From contig CALVHR010000003.1 in the NCBI GenBank assembly GCA_944328495.1, forward strand, positions 1 through 64,000: a stretch of 64,000 nucleotides of DNA, written 5' to 3'. Within the stretch, counting starts at the first letter, position 1. Each line of letters opens with the position of its first letter. Positions 14,663 to 23,478 of the stretch are shown in pieces. Below the pieces are notes generated by a model that was not told the DNA's origin, ran no database searches, and saw nothing but the letters and a program-made list of their open reading frames with translations. The stretch comes from an uncultured Clostridia bacterium. GTDB lineage: Bacteria; Bacillota; Clostridia; Christensenellales; Borkfalkiaceae. The position numbers were made by a program, and so were the translations under genes.

Positions 14663-15676
14663 ATGATTTTCAAAAAGTACGCGAGCAATCCTATTCTTGA
14701 AAAAAACGAGGCCAACGACTGGGAAAGCCTTTGTGTTTTGAATCCTGCCGTGATTTACGATGACGACAAAAAGTTTAAAATGCTGTATCGGGCGGCGGGA
14801 CAAGACGAAACGCATTACATATACTTGGGGCTGGCGGAATCGGAAGACGGATACCATTTTAAAAGGATGAGCGACAAGCCTGTGCTCTCGCCCACACCTG
14901 ATAATTTTGATTCGGGATGCATTGAGGATCCGCGCCTTATCAAGATCGGAGAGTGGTACTATCTGACGTACGCATCGCGCGCGTATGCACCCGGGCAGTA
15001 CTGGAAACCGAACTGGAAGTTTTTGGGTGATCCTCCCGCAGACGGACCGTATTTTCTGCGGAAAAACGTATCGTTGACCAATCTTGCGATCAGCAAGGAC
15101 TTGCGGCATTGGAAGAAACTGGGTCGGATCACCGATTCGCGGTTTGACGATCGTGACGTAATACTTTTCCCTGAAAAGGTAAACGGAAAGTGGGTAAAGC
15201 TTTCGAGGGGAATGGAGCGTTGCGGGGAAGGGTATCCCAATAAAAATCCTGCGATCTGGATCAGCTTTTCGGATGACATGATGGAATGGGACAATTATTC
15301 CTTACTGATGCAAGGAGAGCAGGCATGGGAGGATAAAAAGATCGGAGGCAGCTGTCCTCCCATAAAAACGGAGCGGGGCTGGCTGTTTATTTATCACGGG
15401 GTAGCCAATGCGGACGGGGCGTACCGTGTAGGAGCCGTTCTGCTGGATCTGAACGATCCGAAAAAAGTAATAGCGCGCACGAAAGAATTTTTAATGGAGC
15501 CGGAATACGAGTACGAGACGAGCGGTTTTTACAACGGCTGCGTATTTCCGACGGGCAACGTTGTGGTGGACGGCACGCTGTATCTGTATTACGGAGCGGC
15601 GGACAAAAACATCTGTGTAGCGACCTGTGATTTTGAAAATTTGCTGGAATTTCTTGACAAAAAATGCAGAGTATAA
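14663..15676 (+). CDS. GH130 family beta-mannoside phosphorylase/hydrolase
   Basis: The 337-residue five-bladed beta-propeller protein has the hallmark GH130 blocks: LNPAVIYDD near residues 26-34, IEDPRL with the catalytic-type Asp at about 87-92, GGSCPPI followed by GWLFIYHGV at about 228-248, and YYGAADKNI close to the C-terminus. Characterised GH130 members are mostly phosphorylases that cleave beta-mannosides with phosphate to release alpha-mannose 1-phosphate; some clades are plain hydrolases of beta-1,2-mannosides. No signal peptide is present, so it is cytosolic and acts on imported oligosaccharides. It is the first gene of the operon and precedes the importer by 9 bases. The phosphohexomutase at 32790 would use mannose 1-phosphate. 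Confidence 0.85.
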   Translation: MIFKKYASNPILEKNEANDWESLCVLNPAVIYDDDKKFKMLYRAAGQDETHYIYLGLAESEDGYHFKRMSDKPVLSPTPDNFDSGCIEDPRLIKIGEWYYLTYASRAYAPGQYWKPNWKFLGDPPADGPYFLRKNVSLTNLAISKDLRHWKKLGRITDSRFDDRDVILFPEKVNGKWVKLSRGMERCGEGYPNKNPAIWISFSDDMMEWDNYSLLMQGEQAWEDKKIGGSCPPIKTERGWLFIYHGVANADGAYRVGAVLLDLNDPKKVIARTKEFLMEPEYEYETSGFYNGCVFPTGNVVVDGTLYLYYGAADKNICVATCDFENLLEFLDKKCRV

Positions 15677-15685
15677 GGAGATAAG

Positions 15686-17035
15686 ATGAAACGGATTTTC
15701 AAATTGTTGTGCGGGGCTGTGTTGGGAGCGTCGATGCTTTTATCTGTGGCGGCATGCGGCGGTTCATCGGAGGATGTGCTTTATGTTCTTTCGTTCAAGC
15801 CGGAATACAACGAGATATTCGAAGAGGTGAATGAAATTTTTCTTGCGGAGAACCCGGAGATCAAGTCTGTCGATTATAAGACGGTAGATACCAACAACTA
15901 CAATACGATATTCACTTCGCGCATTCAGAGCGGATTTCTGGACGTATTCACTTCCGAAGTGACGTATATGATGCAGGGAACGAACAACTACATGCTGCCT
16001 TTGGAACATCGGGATTACATGGATGACATCAAGGAAGAATATCTGACGCAGGGCAGTTTTTATGATCCTGCGGTTGGAGGGGATGCGCAGCTTTTGACCC
16101 TCCCGATCGAGCAGGTAGCGAACGTAGTTTATTATAATAAGGATATTTTTGAAGAGTACGGTTTGGAAGTTCCGACGACTTGGGAAGAATTTCAGAATGT
16201 TTGTCAGACGTTTGCAAACGCGGCGCGGTATCCGGTGCTGGATAAGACGCCCATCGAATCGCCGATCATATTCGGAGGGAAATCGGAGTGGCCGAGCATG
16301 ACGATTTTGAATTCGGTGGTAGCGGACGTGATCGAGATCAATCAGCCGGGCTTTTTTGATAATATTGTCAATTATGATACGGATGAAAGCATTCGTTTCA
16401 ACAACGAAAACTGGCTGGAAGTATTCGAGAAGATGCAGACGATCGGCACGGAATATGTGGACGACAGTATTTACGGATTGGATTACACATATGCCGCGAC
16501 CTATTTTTCGGTCGGGAACACCGTAACGGGCAAGAAATATCCGATGATGATAGACGGTTCGTGGGTGCAGTCGCAGATCAGAGGCGATTTTGAAGTAGGC
16601 GCGTTTGCGTTGCCTGCGGTTTCCGATCCGACGAATGCGGACGGGAAGAAAAATCTTTCGGTAAAGACGGGCACGACGCTTTCGGTGTTCAACGGTTCGA
16701 AGAAGCAGCAAGCGGCGCAGAATTATCTGGAAATTTTCTTCCGCGATGAAATTTATCAGAAGTTTGTGGATTTTGCCAAGACGCCTTCGGTGAAGGAGAC
16801 GGTCACGCAGAGCGGTGCGCTGGTGAACAGCATATTTGACGAAAGCAAATATACATTGGTACAGGCATACGATTCGAGGATGCCGCGGTATTTCCCGCTG
16901 GTATCGGCGTCGGAAGTGACCAGCCTCATGAAGGGAAGCATCACGCCGCAGACGGTGGCGGATACGCTGCAAAACAAAGTCGAGCAGGGCAAAGAGGATT
17001 GGCAGAAGTATACGGGGCTTTCTCACACGAAATAA
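15686..17035 (+). CDS. Sugar ABC transporter substrate-binding lipoprotein
   Basis: The 449-residue family 1 solute-binding protein has a signal peptide with lipobox SVAAC, lipidated at about Cys26, and a Gly/Ser linker (GGSSED). The mature protein follows the two-lobed maltodextrin-binding type, with LPIEQVANVVYYNKDIFEEYGLEVPTTWEEF split over the conserved early segment and FRDEIYQKF near the C-terminal helix. It captures an oligosaccharide outside the membrane for the permeases at 17054 and 17962. AAGGAGAT gives a strong ribosome site. No ATPase gene is present, so a shared MsmX/MsmK-like ATPase is likely. Confidence 0.9.
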   Translation: MKRIFKLLCGAVLGASMLLSVAACGGSSEDVLYVLSFKPEYNEIFEEVNEIFLAENPEIKSVDYKTVDTNNYNTIFTSRIQSGFLDVFTSEVTYMMQGTNNYMLPLEHRDYMDDIKEEYLTQGSFYDPAVGGDAQLLTLPIEQVANVVYYNKDIFEEYGLEVPTTWEEFQNVCQTFANAARYPVLDKTPIESPIIFGGKSEWPSMTILNSVVADVIEINQPGFFDNIVNYDTDESIRFNNENWLEVFEKMQTIGTEYVDDSIYGLDYTYAATYFSVGNTVTGKKYPMMIDGSWVQSQIRGDFEVGAFALPAVSDPTNADGKKNLSVKTGTTLSVFNGSKKQQAAQNYLEIFFRDEIYQKFVDFAKTPSVKETVTQSGALVNSIFDESKYTLVQAYDSRMPRYFPLVSASEVTSLMKGSITPQTVADTLQNKVEQGKEDWQKYTGLSHTK

Positions 17036-17053
17036 AGGGACGGTGGAATTGTT

Positions 17054-17965
17054 TTGAAAAGGATCAAACAGAGCAGATTAAAAACGACGCCCCTCGTAAA
17101 TCCGTATATTGCCATACTGGCGACGCTGCCGGCGCTTATCAGCATAGTGGTATTGGCGATGCTGCCTGCCGTTGTCAATCTGGCGATCAGTTTTACCGAT
17201 TACCATGGAGTCGGGCAGCCGTTCGAATTTGTCGGCTTTGAAAATTTTGTAAAAGTTTTTTCGGTGCGTGATGCGGCAGTGAGCGTATGGGATTCCCTGC
17301 GCAACACGCTGGTGTTTTGCGTAGGCGTCGTGATCATACAGCAGGCGCTCTCGTTGGGCATGGCATTGATCGTAAACCGCAAGTTCCGCGGCAGGTCTTT
17401 TTTCCGCGCACTGTATTTTATGCCCACGATTTTGGGTGTTTCGGTCGTCGGCTTTACCTGGCAGTTGGTTTTTGATCCCGTTTCGGGCCCGATCGCGACC
17501 ATTCTTGCAAAATTTGACAAGGCTTCTCCCTTGCTCGGGCAAGACGGACTGAGCATGGCGCTTGTGATCGTCGTAGCGATCTGGGCAAACTTCGGCTATG
17601 CCATGGTCGTGTACATAGCGGGGCTGCAGAATATCAGCGACGACGTGCGCGAGGCGGCGGCTCTGGACGGTGCGAACGGATGGCAGATGCTTCGTTATGT
17701 AACGCTTCCGCTTCTTCGGAGCACTTTGACCATCAATTTCTGGATCTCCATCAGCGGTACGCTCGCGATGTTTGACATCATATACGTACTGACGGACGGA
17801 ACTGCGGGAACGACGACTTTTGCCCTGTACATATTCAAAATGGCGACGAACAGTTCCTCCAATCAGGGCGAGGCGGCGGCACTGTACATTTATTTTTCGA
17901 TATTTGTCACGGCTGTCATGCTGCTTTTCAATTTCCTGTTCCGGAGAAAGGAGGAGACGAATTGA
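17054..17965 (+). CDS. Sugar ABC transporter permease (MalF type)
   Basis: The 303-residue membrane protein has six predicted helices and the inner-membrane permease EAA loop, here REAAALDGANGWQMLRYVTLP in two adjoining blocks near residues 197-217, which docks with the ATPase. It pairs with the next gene to form the channel of an oligosaccharide importer. It starts with TTG at 17054 behind ACGGTGGA; no ATG lies at a better place. It overlaps the second permease by 4 bases (TTGA), which supports translational coupling and equal amounts. Confidence 0.9.
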   Translation: MKRIKQSRLKTTPLVNPYIAILATLPALISIVVLAMLPAVVNLAISFTDYHGVGQPFEFVGFENFVKVFSVRDAAVSVWDSLRNTLVFCVGVVIIQQALSLGMALIVNRKFRGRSFFRALYFMPTILGVSVVGFTWQLVFDPVSGPIATILAKFDKASPLLGQDGLSMALVIVVAIWANFGYAMVVYIAGLQNISDDVREAAALDGANGWQMLRYVTLPLLRSTLTINFWISISGTLAMFDIIYVLTDGTAGTTTFALYIFKMATNSSSNQGEAAALYIYFSIFVTAVMLLFNFLFRRKEETN

Positions 17966-18816
17966 CGAAGTGTAAGAAATTGCGCAAAGAACCTGTGTGG
18001 GCAACAGTACTATTTACGGCGATTCTCATAGTGATGGCGATCATCATGATCTACCCTCTGCTGCTGGTTCTGAACGTATCCTTAAAGTCGAGGGAAGAAT
18101 TTTTGATGAATCCGTCGGGGCTGTTTACGTTCAAGAGTTTTTCCGAGCTTTTCGGGAACTATTCGGATGCGTTTGAAACGATGAATGTATTCGGCAGGCT
18201 GCTGTATACGGTTGCGATGACGGTAGGGTCGGCGCTGATCTCATGTATTGTGATCACGCTGGTGGCGTTTCCGTTGGCGCGCAATCATTTCAAGGGATCG
18301 GGAAAGGTATTCGGGTTTATTTTGATTTCGATGTTTTTCCCGGGCAGCCTGGTCGCGAACATTTTTCTCGTGCAGAATCTCGGGTTGTATAACAATCCGA
18401 TCGTACTGATCATATTCTGGGGCTTCGGGGGACTGACCGTCTACATCTTCATGACGATGCAGTTTATCCGAGAACTTCCGAAAGATCTGGACGAAGCGGC
18501 ATTTATTGACGGGTGCGGGTATTTTCATTATATTTTTGGATTTATCATCCGTCTGAGCATGCCTATTCTTTCCACGGTTTTTATTCTCAAACTGGTAGGT
18601 GCGTGGAACGATTTTCTGACTCCTTACATTTATCTGATCGAGGACAAATACATGACGATCTCCACGGGACTGTTTGCGTTCAAGGGGCAGTTTTCGTCCA
18701 ACTGGCCGGGACTGTCGGCGGCGACGTTTACGGTAGCGCTTCCCGTGATCGTGCTGTACATATTTTTGCAGCGTTATATTATCGACGGTATGGCGGCAGG
18801 GGCGCTGAAAGGATAA
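17962..18816 (+). CDS. Sugar ABC transporter permease (MalG/AraQ type)
   Basis: The 284-residue second permease has six predicted helices, a short cytosolic N-terminus and the EAA motif as LDEAAFIDGCGYFHYIFGFI in the fourth cytosolic loop. Its end ILDGMAAGALKG-like (IIDGMAAGALKG) is the usual MalG terminus. It also starts at TTG, within TTGA of the previous stop, behind AAGGAGGA. With 17054 and 15686 it completes a carbohydrate uptake type 1 importer apart from the ATPase. Confidence 0.9.
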   Translation: MTKCKKLRKEPVWATVLFTAILIVMAIIMIYPLLLVLNVSLKSREEFLMNPSGLFTFKSFSELFGNYSDAFETMNVFGRLLYTVAMTVGSALISCIVITLVAFPLARNHFKGSGKVFGFILISMFFPGSLVANIFLVQNLGLYNNPIVLIIFWGFGGLTVYIFMTMQFIRELPKDLDEAAFIDGCGYFHYIFGFIIRLSMPILSTVFILKLVGAWNDFLTPYIYLIEDKYMTISTGLFAFKGQFSSNWPGLSAATFTVALPVIVLYIFLQRYIIDGMAAGALKG

Positions 18817-18820
18817 CGGT

Positions 18821-19876
18821 ATGGCGAAAAAAGTTACGTTTCAGACAATTGCGGATGAATTGAACGTTTCCAAAGGGCTGGTTTCGCTGGCGATGCGCAA
18901 TAAATACGGCGTGAGCGAGGAGATGCGTTCAAAGATCGTGCTCAAAGCGATCGAGCTCGGATACGAATTCAAGCAAAACATGCAAAAACAAAAGAAGAAC
19001 ATTACTCTTCTTGTCAAGAACATGGGCATTTTGAACGAAGATTTCTGGCGGAGATGTATCCTGGGGATCGAAACAGAGTGTGCGAACGAAAATGTCGGCT
19101 TTACCATTCTCGGATGGATGAGCCTCAACGACGGGGAAGACATTTCCATGAACATTCTCAGCGAAAAATGCCAGGGGCTGATCGTGCTCAATCAGTGTCA
19201 GCGTTCCATTGTCGAGCGGATCAGCCGGCTGAGCATTCCCATTGTTTTTGTAGACATGATCAATCCTTTGGAAGTTTCTTCCGATCAGGTCATGGCAAAC
19301 AATTTCAATGCGGGAATGCAGGCGGTGAATTATCTTTTGGAGAAAGGACACCGCAATATACTTTTATTCGGAAACATTGATTACAGCTTTTCCTTTTTAC
19401 AGCGCTATTACGGTTGCATGAAGGCGATCAAACGTGCGCAAAAGCGCGGTGAAGAGGTACGCAACGTAAACATCATCGATTGCGTAAAGACGCATCTGAT
19501 CGACGACGTGTATCAGGACGATGAGAGCGATCTGTGCAATGATGCGGCGCTGTGCAGGTATTTGGAAGAGAACGGCGAGGTGACTGCGATCGTCTGTTTC
19601 AACGACAGCATTTTGCGGCGAGTGCTTTCCATTCTTAAAAAGCGCAGGTTGCGCGTTCCGGAAGACATTTCACTGATCAGTATTGACAATGTGCAGTGCT
19701 CGGAAGATAACGACATCACTTCGGTCGATATTCCCAAAGCGGAACTGGGTGTGCAGGCTGTGCGCATGCTCATGGAACGCATCGAAAACAGGCGCACCAA
19801 TTCGGTCAGCCTGGAATTGAACACAACGATAGCGGAAAGAAATTCGGTAAAGGATCTGAATCATGAAAAAGATTAA
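18821..19876 (+). CDS. LacI family transcriptional regulator
   Basis: The 351-residue regulator has the LacI helix-turn-helix at its start (TFQTIADELNVSKGLVSLAM, residues 6-25) and the hinge helix LGYEF. The ribose-binding-type effector domain contains VFVDMINP, GHRNILLFGN and the closing segment ISIDNVQCSEDNDITSVD. Residue choice in the recognition helix (KGLVSLAM in place of TVSRAL) is unusual and shared in part with the LacI at 34691 (KGLVSRAL), so the two may read similar operators. It sits inside the operon it probably controls, 4 bases after the permease, and overlaps the next lipoprotein gene by 14 bases. Likely a repressor released by the imported sugar. Confidence 0.85.
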   Translation: MAKKVTFQTIADELNVSKGLVSLAMRNKYGVSEEMRSKIVLKAIELGYEFKQNMQKQKKNITLLVKNMGILNEDFWRRCILGIETECANENVGFTILGWMSLNDGEDISMNILSEKCQGLIVLNQCQRSIVERISRLSIPIVFVDMINPLEVSSDQVMANNFNAGMQAVNYLLEKGHRNILLFGNIDYSFSFLQRYYGCMKAIKRAQKRGEEVRNVNIIDCVKTHLIDDVYQDDESDLCNDAALCRYLEENGEVTAIVCFNDSILRRVLSILKKRRLRVPEDISLISIDNVQCSEDNDITSVDIPKAELGVQAVRMLMERIENRRTNSVSLELNTTIAERNSVKDLNHEKD

Positions 19877-21842
19877 ATTATTATCTCTTGTATTGGTATT
19901 GGTGGCAATCATCGGTGTATTTGCCGCGTGCGGGGGAAAGGAAGAAGGCCCGACCGGTCCCGTGGACCCCGTTACGGAAACGCCCGGGGGCGAGGAGGAG
20001 GAAACAGAGCAGAAACCCGAATTTGACGATGCGGGCAACCGCTATGTCGATCTCGTGACCGAGGACGGTTCGGGGGGCTTCACCTATAAAGGCGTCAATG
20101 CGTTTTTGGAAGGATATGACGCATACGGTCCCTTTGAAGATGTACATTCGGATGTCCCGTTTACCTTTGCGGACGGGCGGGAAGCGAGGGATGTTCTCGG
20201 ATTCGTGCATGCGGGCGGACAGTATAATTTTACCGAACAGCCGTATCTGACCGAGGGCGCGAATCTCATTCGCAATGACATCGGCTCGCGGGTGATCAAG
20301 CTTTTCTTGGGCAGTGACATTGCGGACCAGTATTCATTCAACGAAAACTGGGGATCATACGAAAGTCTGACAGAACTTTTGCAGGAAGACGAGATCCGCG
20401 ACGTACTGGGAATGGATTTTACGACGGTCGTGATGGTAGCGTATGAGTTTGACCGTCTGCAATGGAACATTACGACGGCCGTCGCGCAATCGGAGCTTTC
20501 CCGCGTGCAAAAAGAGTTTTATGATTTCACAAAAGAGCTGATCGCGTCTTTCAACGGTTCGGGCAAGACTTTTGTGCTGCAAAACTGGGAAGGGGACAAC
20601 GAGCTGAAAGAAGCGCTTGCAAAAGTTGCCGACGGTTCGGCGGACGAGCAGACGATCATTGACAATTATATTGCATACAACAATGCGCGGCAGGCGGGGA
20701 TCGAGCAGGCGCGCGAAGAATTGTTTGCGACAGGAAACTATGCGCGTGTCGAGGTGCTCGGCGCGTTGGAGATCAACTATATTTCCTATCCTTCGGCAGA
20801 AAAGAAGCTGATCGATGTCGTCGTACCGTATTCGGATGCGGACCTGTTCTCTTTCTCTGATTGGTCGACGAGCAATGCATCCCTTGAACAAGATCTGGAA
20901 ACATATCTTGCGCAGATCAATAAAAATCCTGACCGTCAGGGTGAGAACGCGGCGACATACAACGATATTTATTTAGGGGAATACGGGCGCAAGGAGTATT
21001 ATAATGCTTCCTCGCCCAGCGAAGAAGGGCAATTCAATTATTCGGTGGAAACGGCGAAGATCGCGGTCAATAAGGGGTTGCGGTATGTGTGTTACTGGTC
21101 GTTGATGTGCAACGAACGCAAGGAAGCCTCGACGGCGCGCCCCGCCAATGAAGACATGCAGGGATTTTGGCTCATCAAACCGGACGGTGTATTTACGGAA
21201 ACATTCTGGTATTTCAAAGGACTTTTGGAAAACAAGAATTTTCTTGCGGGCGGAGAAAAACCCAAAGTGATCCTGCGCCAGCCTGAGCCTGCGGAAGAGC
21301 CGATACCGTTCCCGGACGATCCGAGCGATATTCTGTTCTTCGACAATTTCGACGACGTCGATCTCGACGAAAATCCTGCGCCCGAATTGAACACGAAATG
21401 GGAAGCGTATTCGGACGGTATGCAGTACGATCACATCAAGGCGGCGGATCAGCCGATGCTTTCCCGTTATTTTGAAAAGTACGGTCTGACGCCCGAAATC
21501 GGGTTTACGGTAGTGCAAAAAAAGCATAACAATCCCGAAGAAGAATACATCCAGTACCGCGTCGTGCGCAGCAGCGAGGATGCGGAAGGGAAATTCGTGA
21601 TGCAGGGATTTTTGTACGATCCCACGCCGAAATCCAACATCAAGGTAGTCGGCACGAAAAACGGGACCGATTATGAGCCGCTGGAGTCGGTGTATATGAC
21701 CGATAAGACGGGCGAATACGGTTATCTGTATGTTACGACAAAAATCCCCGTCGGTTATACGAGCATCCGTGTCCTGTTTACGAATACGAAAGCAGGCAAC
21801 TCGTGGGATCCGCTCATTTGCCGCGTGGCTTTTGTAAAATAA
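19863..21842 (+). CDS. Lipoprotein, putative clan GH-A-like glycosidase with C-terminal beta domain
   Basis: The 659-residue product has a lipobox (GVFAAC, Cys22), then an acidic/Pro linker to about residue 58. Residues 70-470 resemble the lipoprotein at 23475: shared blocks are GSRVIKLF, SGKTFVLQNWEGDN, NARQAGIEQAREE, LGALEINYI, LGEYGRKEY, YVCYWSLMCNE and FWLIKPDGVFTETFWYFKG. The order of an early Glu in ALEIN (about 302) and a late Glu in GEYG (about 373), followed by a Trp-ending strand, fits the acid/base and nucleophile of an (alpha/beta)8 clan GH-A glycosidase. I do not recognise a described GH family. Residues 490-659 form a probable beta-sandwich, possibly carbohydrate binding. It would act on the cell surface ahead of import. 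Confidence 0.6.
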   Translation: MKKIKLLSLVLVLVAIIGVFAACGGKEEGPTGPVDPVTETPGGEEEETEQKPEFDDAGNRYVDLVTEDGSGGFTYKGVNAFLEGYDAYGPFEDVHSDVPFTFADGREARDVLGFVHAGGQYNFTEQPYLTEGANLIRNDIGSRVIKLFLGSDIADQYSFNENWGSYESLTELLQEDEIRDVLGMDFTTVVMVAYEFDRLQWNITTAVAQSELSRVQKEFYDFTKELIASFNGSGKTFVLQNWEGDNELKEALAKVADGSADEQTIIDNYIAYNNARQAGIEQAREELFATGNYARVEVLGALEINYISYPSAEKKLIDVVVPYSDADLFSFSDWSTSNASLEQDLETYLAQINKNPDRQGENAATYNDIYLGEYGRKEYYNASSPSEEGQFNYSVETAKIAVNKGLRYVCYWSLMCNERKEASTARPANEDMQGFWLIKPDGVFTETFWYFKGLLENKNFLAGGEKPKVILRQPEPAEEPIPFPDDPSDILFFDNFDDVDLDENPAPELNTKWEAYSDGMQYDHIKAADQPMLSRYFEKYGLTPEIGFTVVQKKHNNPEEEYIQYRVVRSSEDAEGKFVMQGFLYDPTPKSNIKVVGTKNGTDYEPLESVYMTDKTGEYGYLYVTTKIPVGYTSIRVLFTNTKAGNSWDPLICRVAFVK

Positions 21843-21861
21843 TTAAAATGGAGGAAAAAGG

Positions 21862-23478
21862 ATGAAAAAACTGATCACGATCGTGCTGGCCGCAATGCTT
21901 GCGGCAGCGACGGCGTCCGTCCCCGTGTTTGCGGCGGAGACGCAGACGTACATTTTGCGGGATAATTTCGGCGCGGCGCCTCTTGCGCGTTCCTTTTCGC
22001 AAGACATGGAAATCACGGAGCTGAATGCCGAGCTCAATTCTTACTCCAAATACGGCTTTGCCGCGCATTTGAAATCTTCTGCGACGGGGCGCGAATATAT
22101 CGAATACGATGTCGACGGCGTCACCGAAGCGGAAGTATCGGTGCTGGCGGCGGAATCTGTGTTCGGCGCCAATCACGGTTGGGGCGTATCGCTGGGCGTT
22201 GCGGAAAAGACAACGGATAATCCTGTAAACAACACCGGCAACATCAATCTCAACATGATCTCGCCCATTTATCTGAGCGAGGACGGCAAGCCTTTCCTGT
22301 TTTATGAAAACAACTGGTGGGGATACATTGCGGAACCGAAATACAGCTTCATTCCCGCCCCCGGTTCGATCGATGTCGCAAATCAGCTTCGCCAGTTCAC
22401 GGTCCCCGATGAAGTGCAGGGCGTCGTGGACGAGGATGGGTTCACCATCCTTGAAGCGGGATATTTGTATCCGATGATCAACCTCGAATACCGCACCCAA
22501 GCGGACGGGGAATGGATCCCCATGAGTTTGGACTCGTCCTGCTATGCGATCACGGATGCGGAGTTTGTCGGTGCGGATAAAATGTACAATGTTACGGTGG
22601 AGATCACCGACATTCCTGCGGATGCGATCAGTATCCGAATCGGTGCAAACTATATCCGTCAGACGCTGAAACCTTCTTCGGAAAACGATAAAGAACCGGA
22701 CGTTTATACGGCATTCCCGCGCAGGCCGGATGAATCACTGTTTGTCACGGGCGTTAAACTCACATTGGACACCGAATATACGGGCGGCTTTGAAGAGCTG
22801 GAACAGACGGGCATCGAGGTCGATGCGGCCGATACGATGCGTTATTACGCGATCGGCGAGGAATTCAGTGCGGACGGACTCAAATTCTACGACGTTTACA
22901 ACGGCGGCATCAAGGAAGAAAATGCGGATATCGAACAGTTCACGATCGACAGCAGTGCTTTTGATGCGTATGCGCCCGGTACATATTCCATCAAGGTAAA
23001 GAAGGGCGATTTTGAGGACAGTTATAATGTTCGCGTGGAAAAGCCGTCCGAACTCATTTTGGATACATCCGCACTCGATTTGAGTATCGAAGCGGGCGAA
23101 ACGTTCTCGGTCGAAGGGCTGACGGTCAAAGCAAAGACCAACGTTCCTTTGCGCGGCGAAGTTGAAACGACCGTTTCCGCGGGGAAATACGTGGTCGATA
23201 CCCAATCCGTGGATACATCCAAAGCGGGAACATATCAGGTGACCGTCACCGTCGGTACGGGTGTAAATGCGGTGAGTGCAAGTTTTGACGTGACCGTTAT
23301 CGGCGAAACGGGCAGCGGAAACACGGATGACAATACAAACGACACCGATAATACGGGCAATACCGACGAGACGAGCGGCGGCTGCGGCGGTGCGGTGTCG
23401 GCGGTATGGCTGGCGGGCGGCGCGGCGCTTGTCGGAATTTTTGCGGTGATCGCGGTGAAGAAAAGGAAGAATTCATGA
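21862..23478 (+). CDS. Secreted surface protein with Ig-like domains and GGCGG C-terminal anchor
   Basis: The 538-residue protein has a cleavable signal peptide (to about AETQ, residue 26) and a 270-residue beta-rich region without family I can name. Two bacterial Ig-like (Big_3 type) domains follow at about residues 300-390 and 395-478, each with a GEEFSADGLKFYD / GETFSVEGLTVKA core and a V-V ending strand. After a Thr/Asn/Asp linker comes GGCGG, a hydrophobic helix and KKRK tail. That tail resembles a sorting signal and recurs at 28954 and 30239. The first region may bind glycan. It lies between the two paralogous glycosidase-like lipoproteins and is translationally coupled to the second (ATGA). 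Confidence 0.7.
   Translation: MKKLITIVLAAMLAAATASVPVFAAETQTYILRDNFGAAPLARSFSQDMEITELNAELNSYSKYGFAAHLKSSATGREYIEYDVDGVTEAEVSVLAAESVFGANHGWGVSLGVAEKTTDNPVNNTGNINLNMISPIYLSEDGKPFLFYENNWWGYIAEPKYSFIPAPGSIDVANQLRQFTVPDEVQGVVDEDGFTILEAGYLYPMINLEYRTQADGEWIPMSLDSSCYAITDAEFVGADKMYNVTVEITDIPADAISIRIGANYIRQTLKPSSENDKEPDVYTAFPRRPDESLFVTGVKLTLDTEYTGGFEELEQTGIEVDAADTMRYYAIGEEFSADGLKFYDVYNGGIKEENADIEQFTIDSSAFDAYAPGTYSIKVKKGDFEDSYNVRVEKPSELILDTSALDLSIEAGETFSVEGLTVKAKTNVPLRGEVETTVSAGKYVVDTQSVDTSKAGTYQVTVTVGTGVNAVSASFDVTVIGETGSGNTDDNTNDTDNTGNTDETSGGCGGAVSAVWLAGGAALVGIFAVIAVKKRKNS

Noticed and set aside
15764..17026. 420-codon antisense frame opposite the binding-protein gene
   Set aside because: The plus strand has a recognised lipoprotein; Arg/His/Ile-rich antisense frames are common in this base composition.
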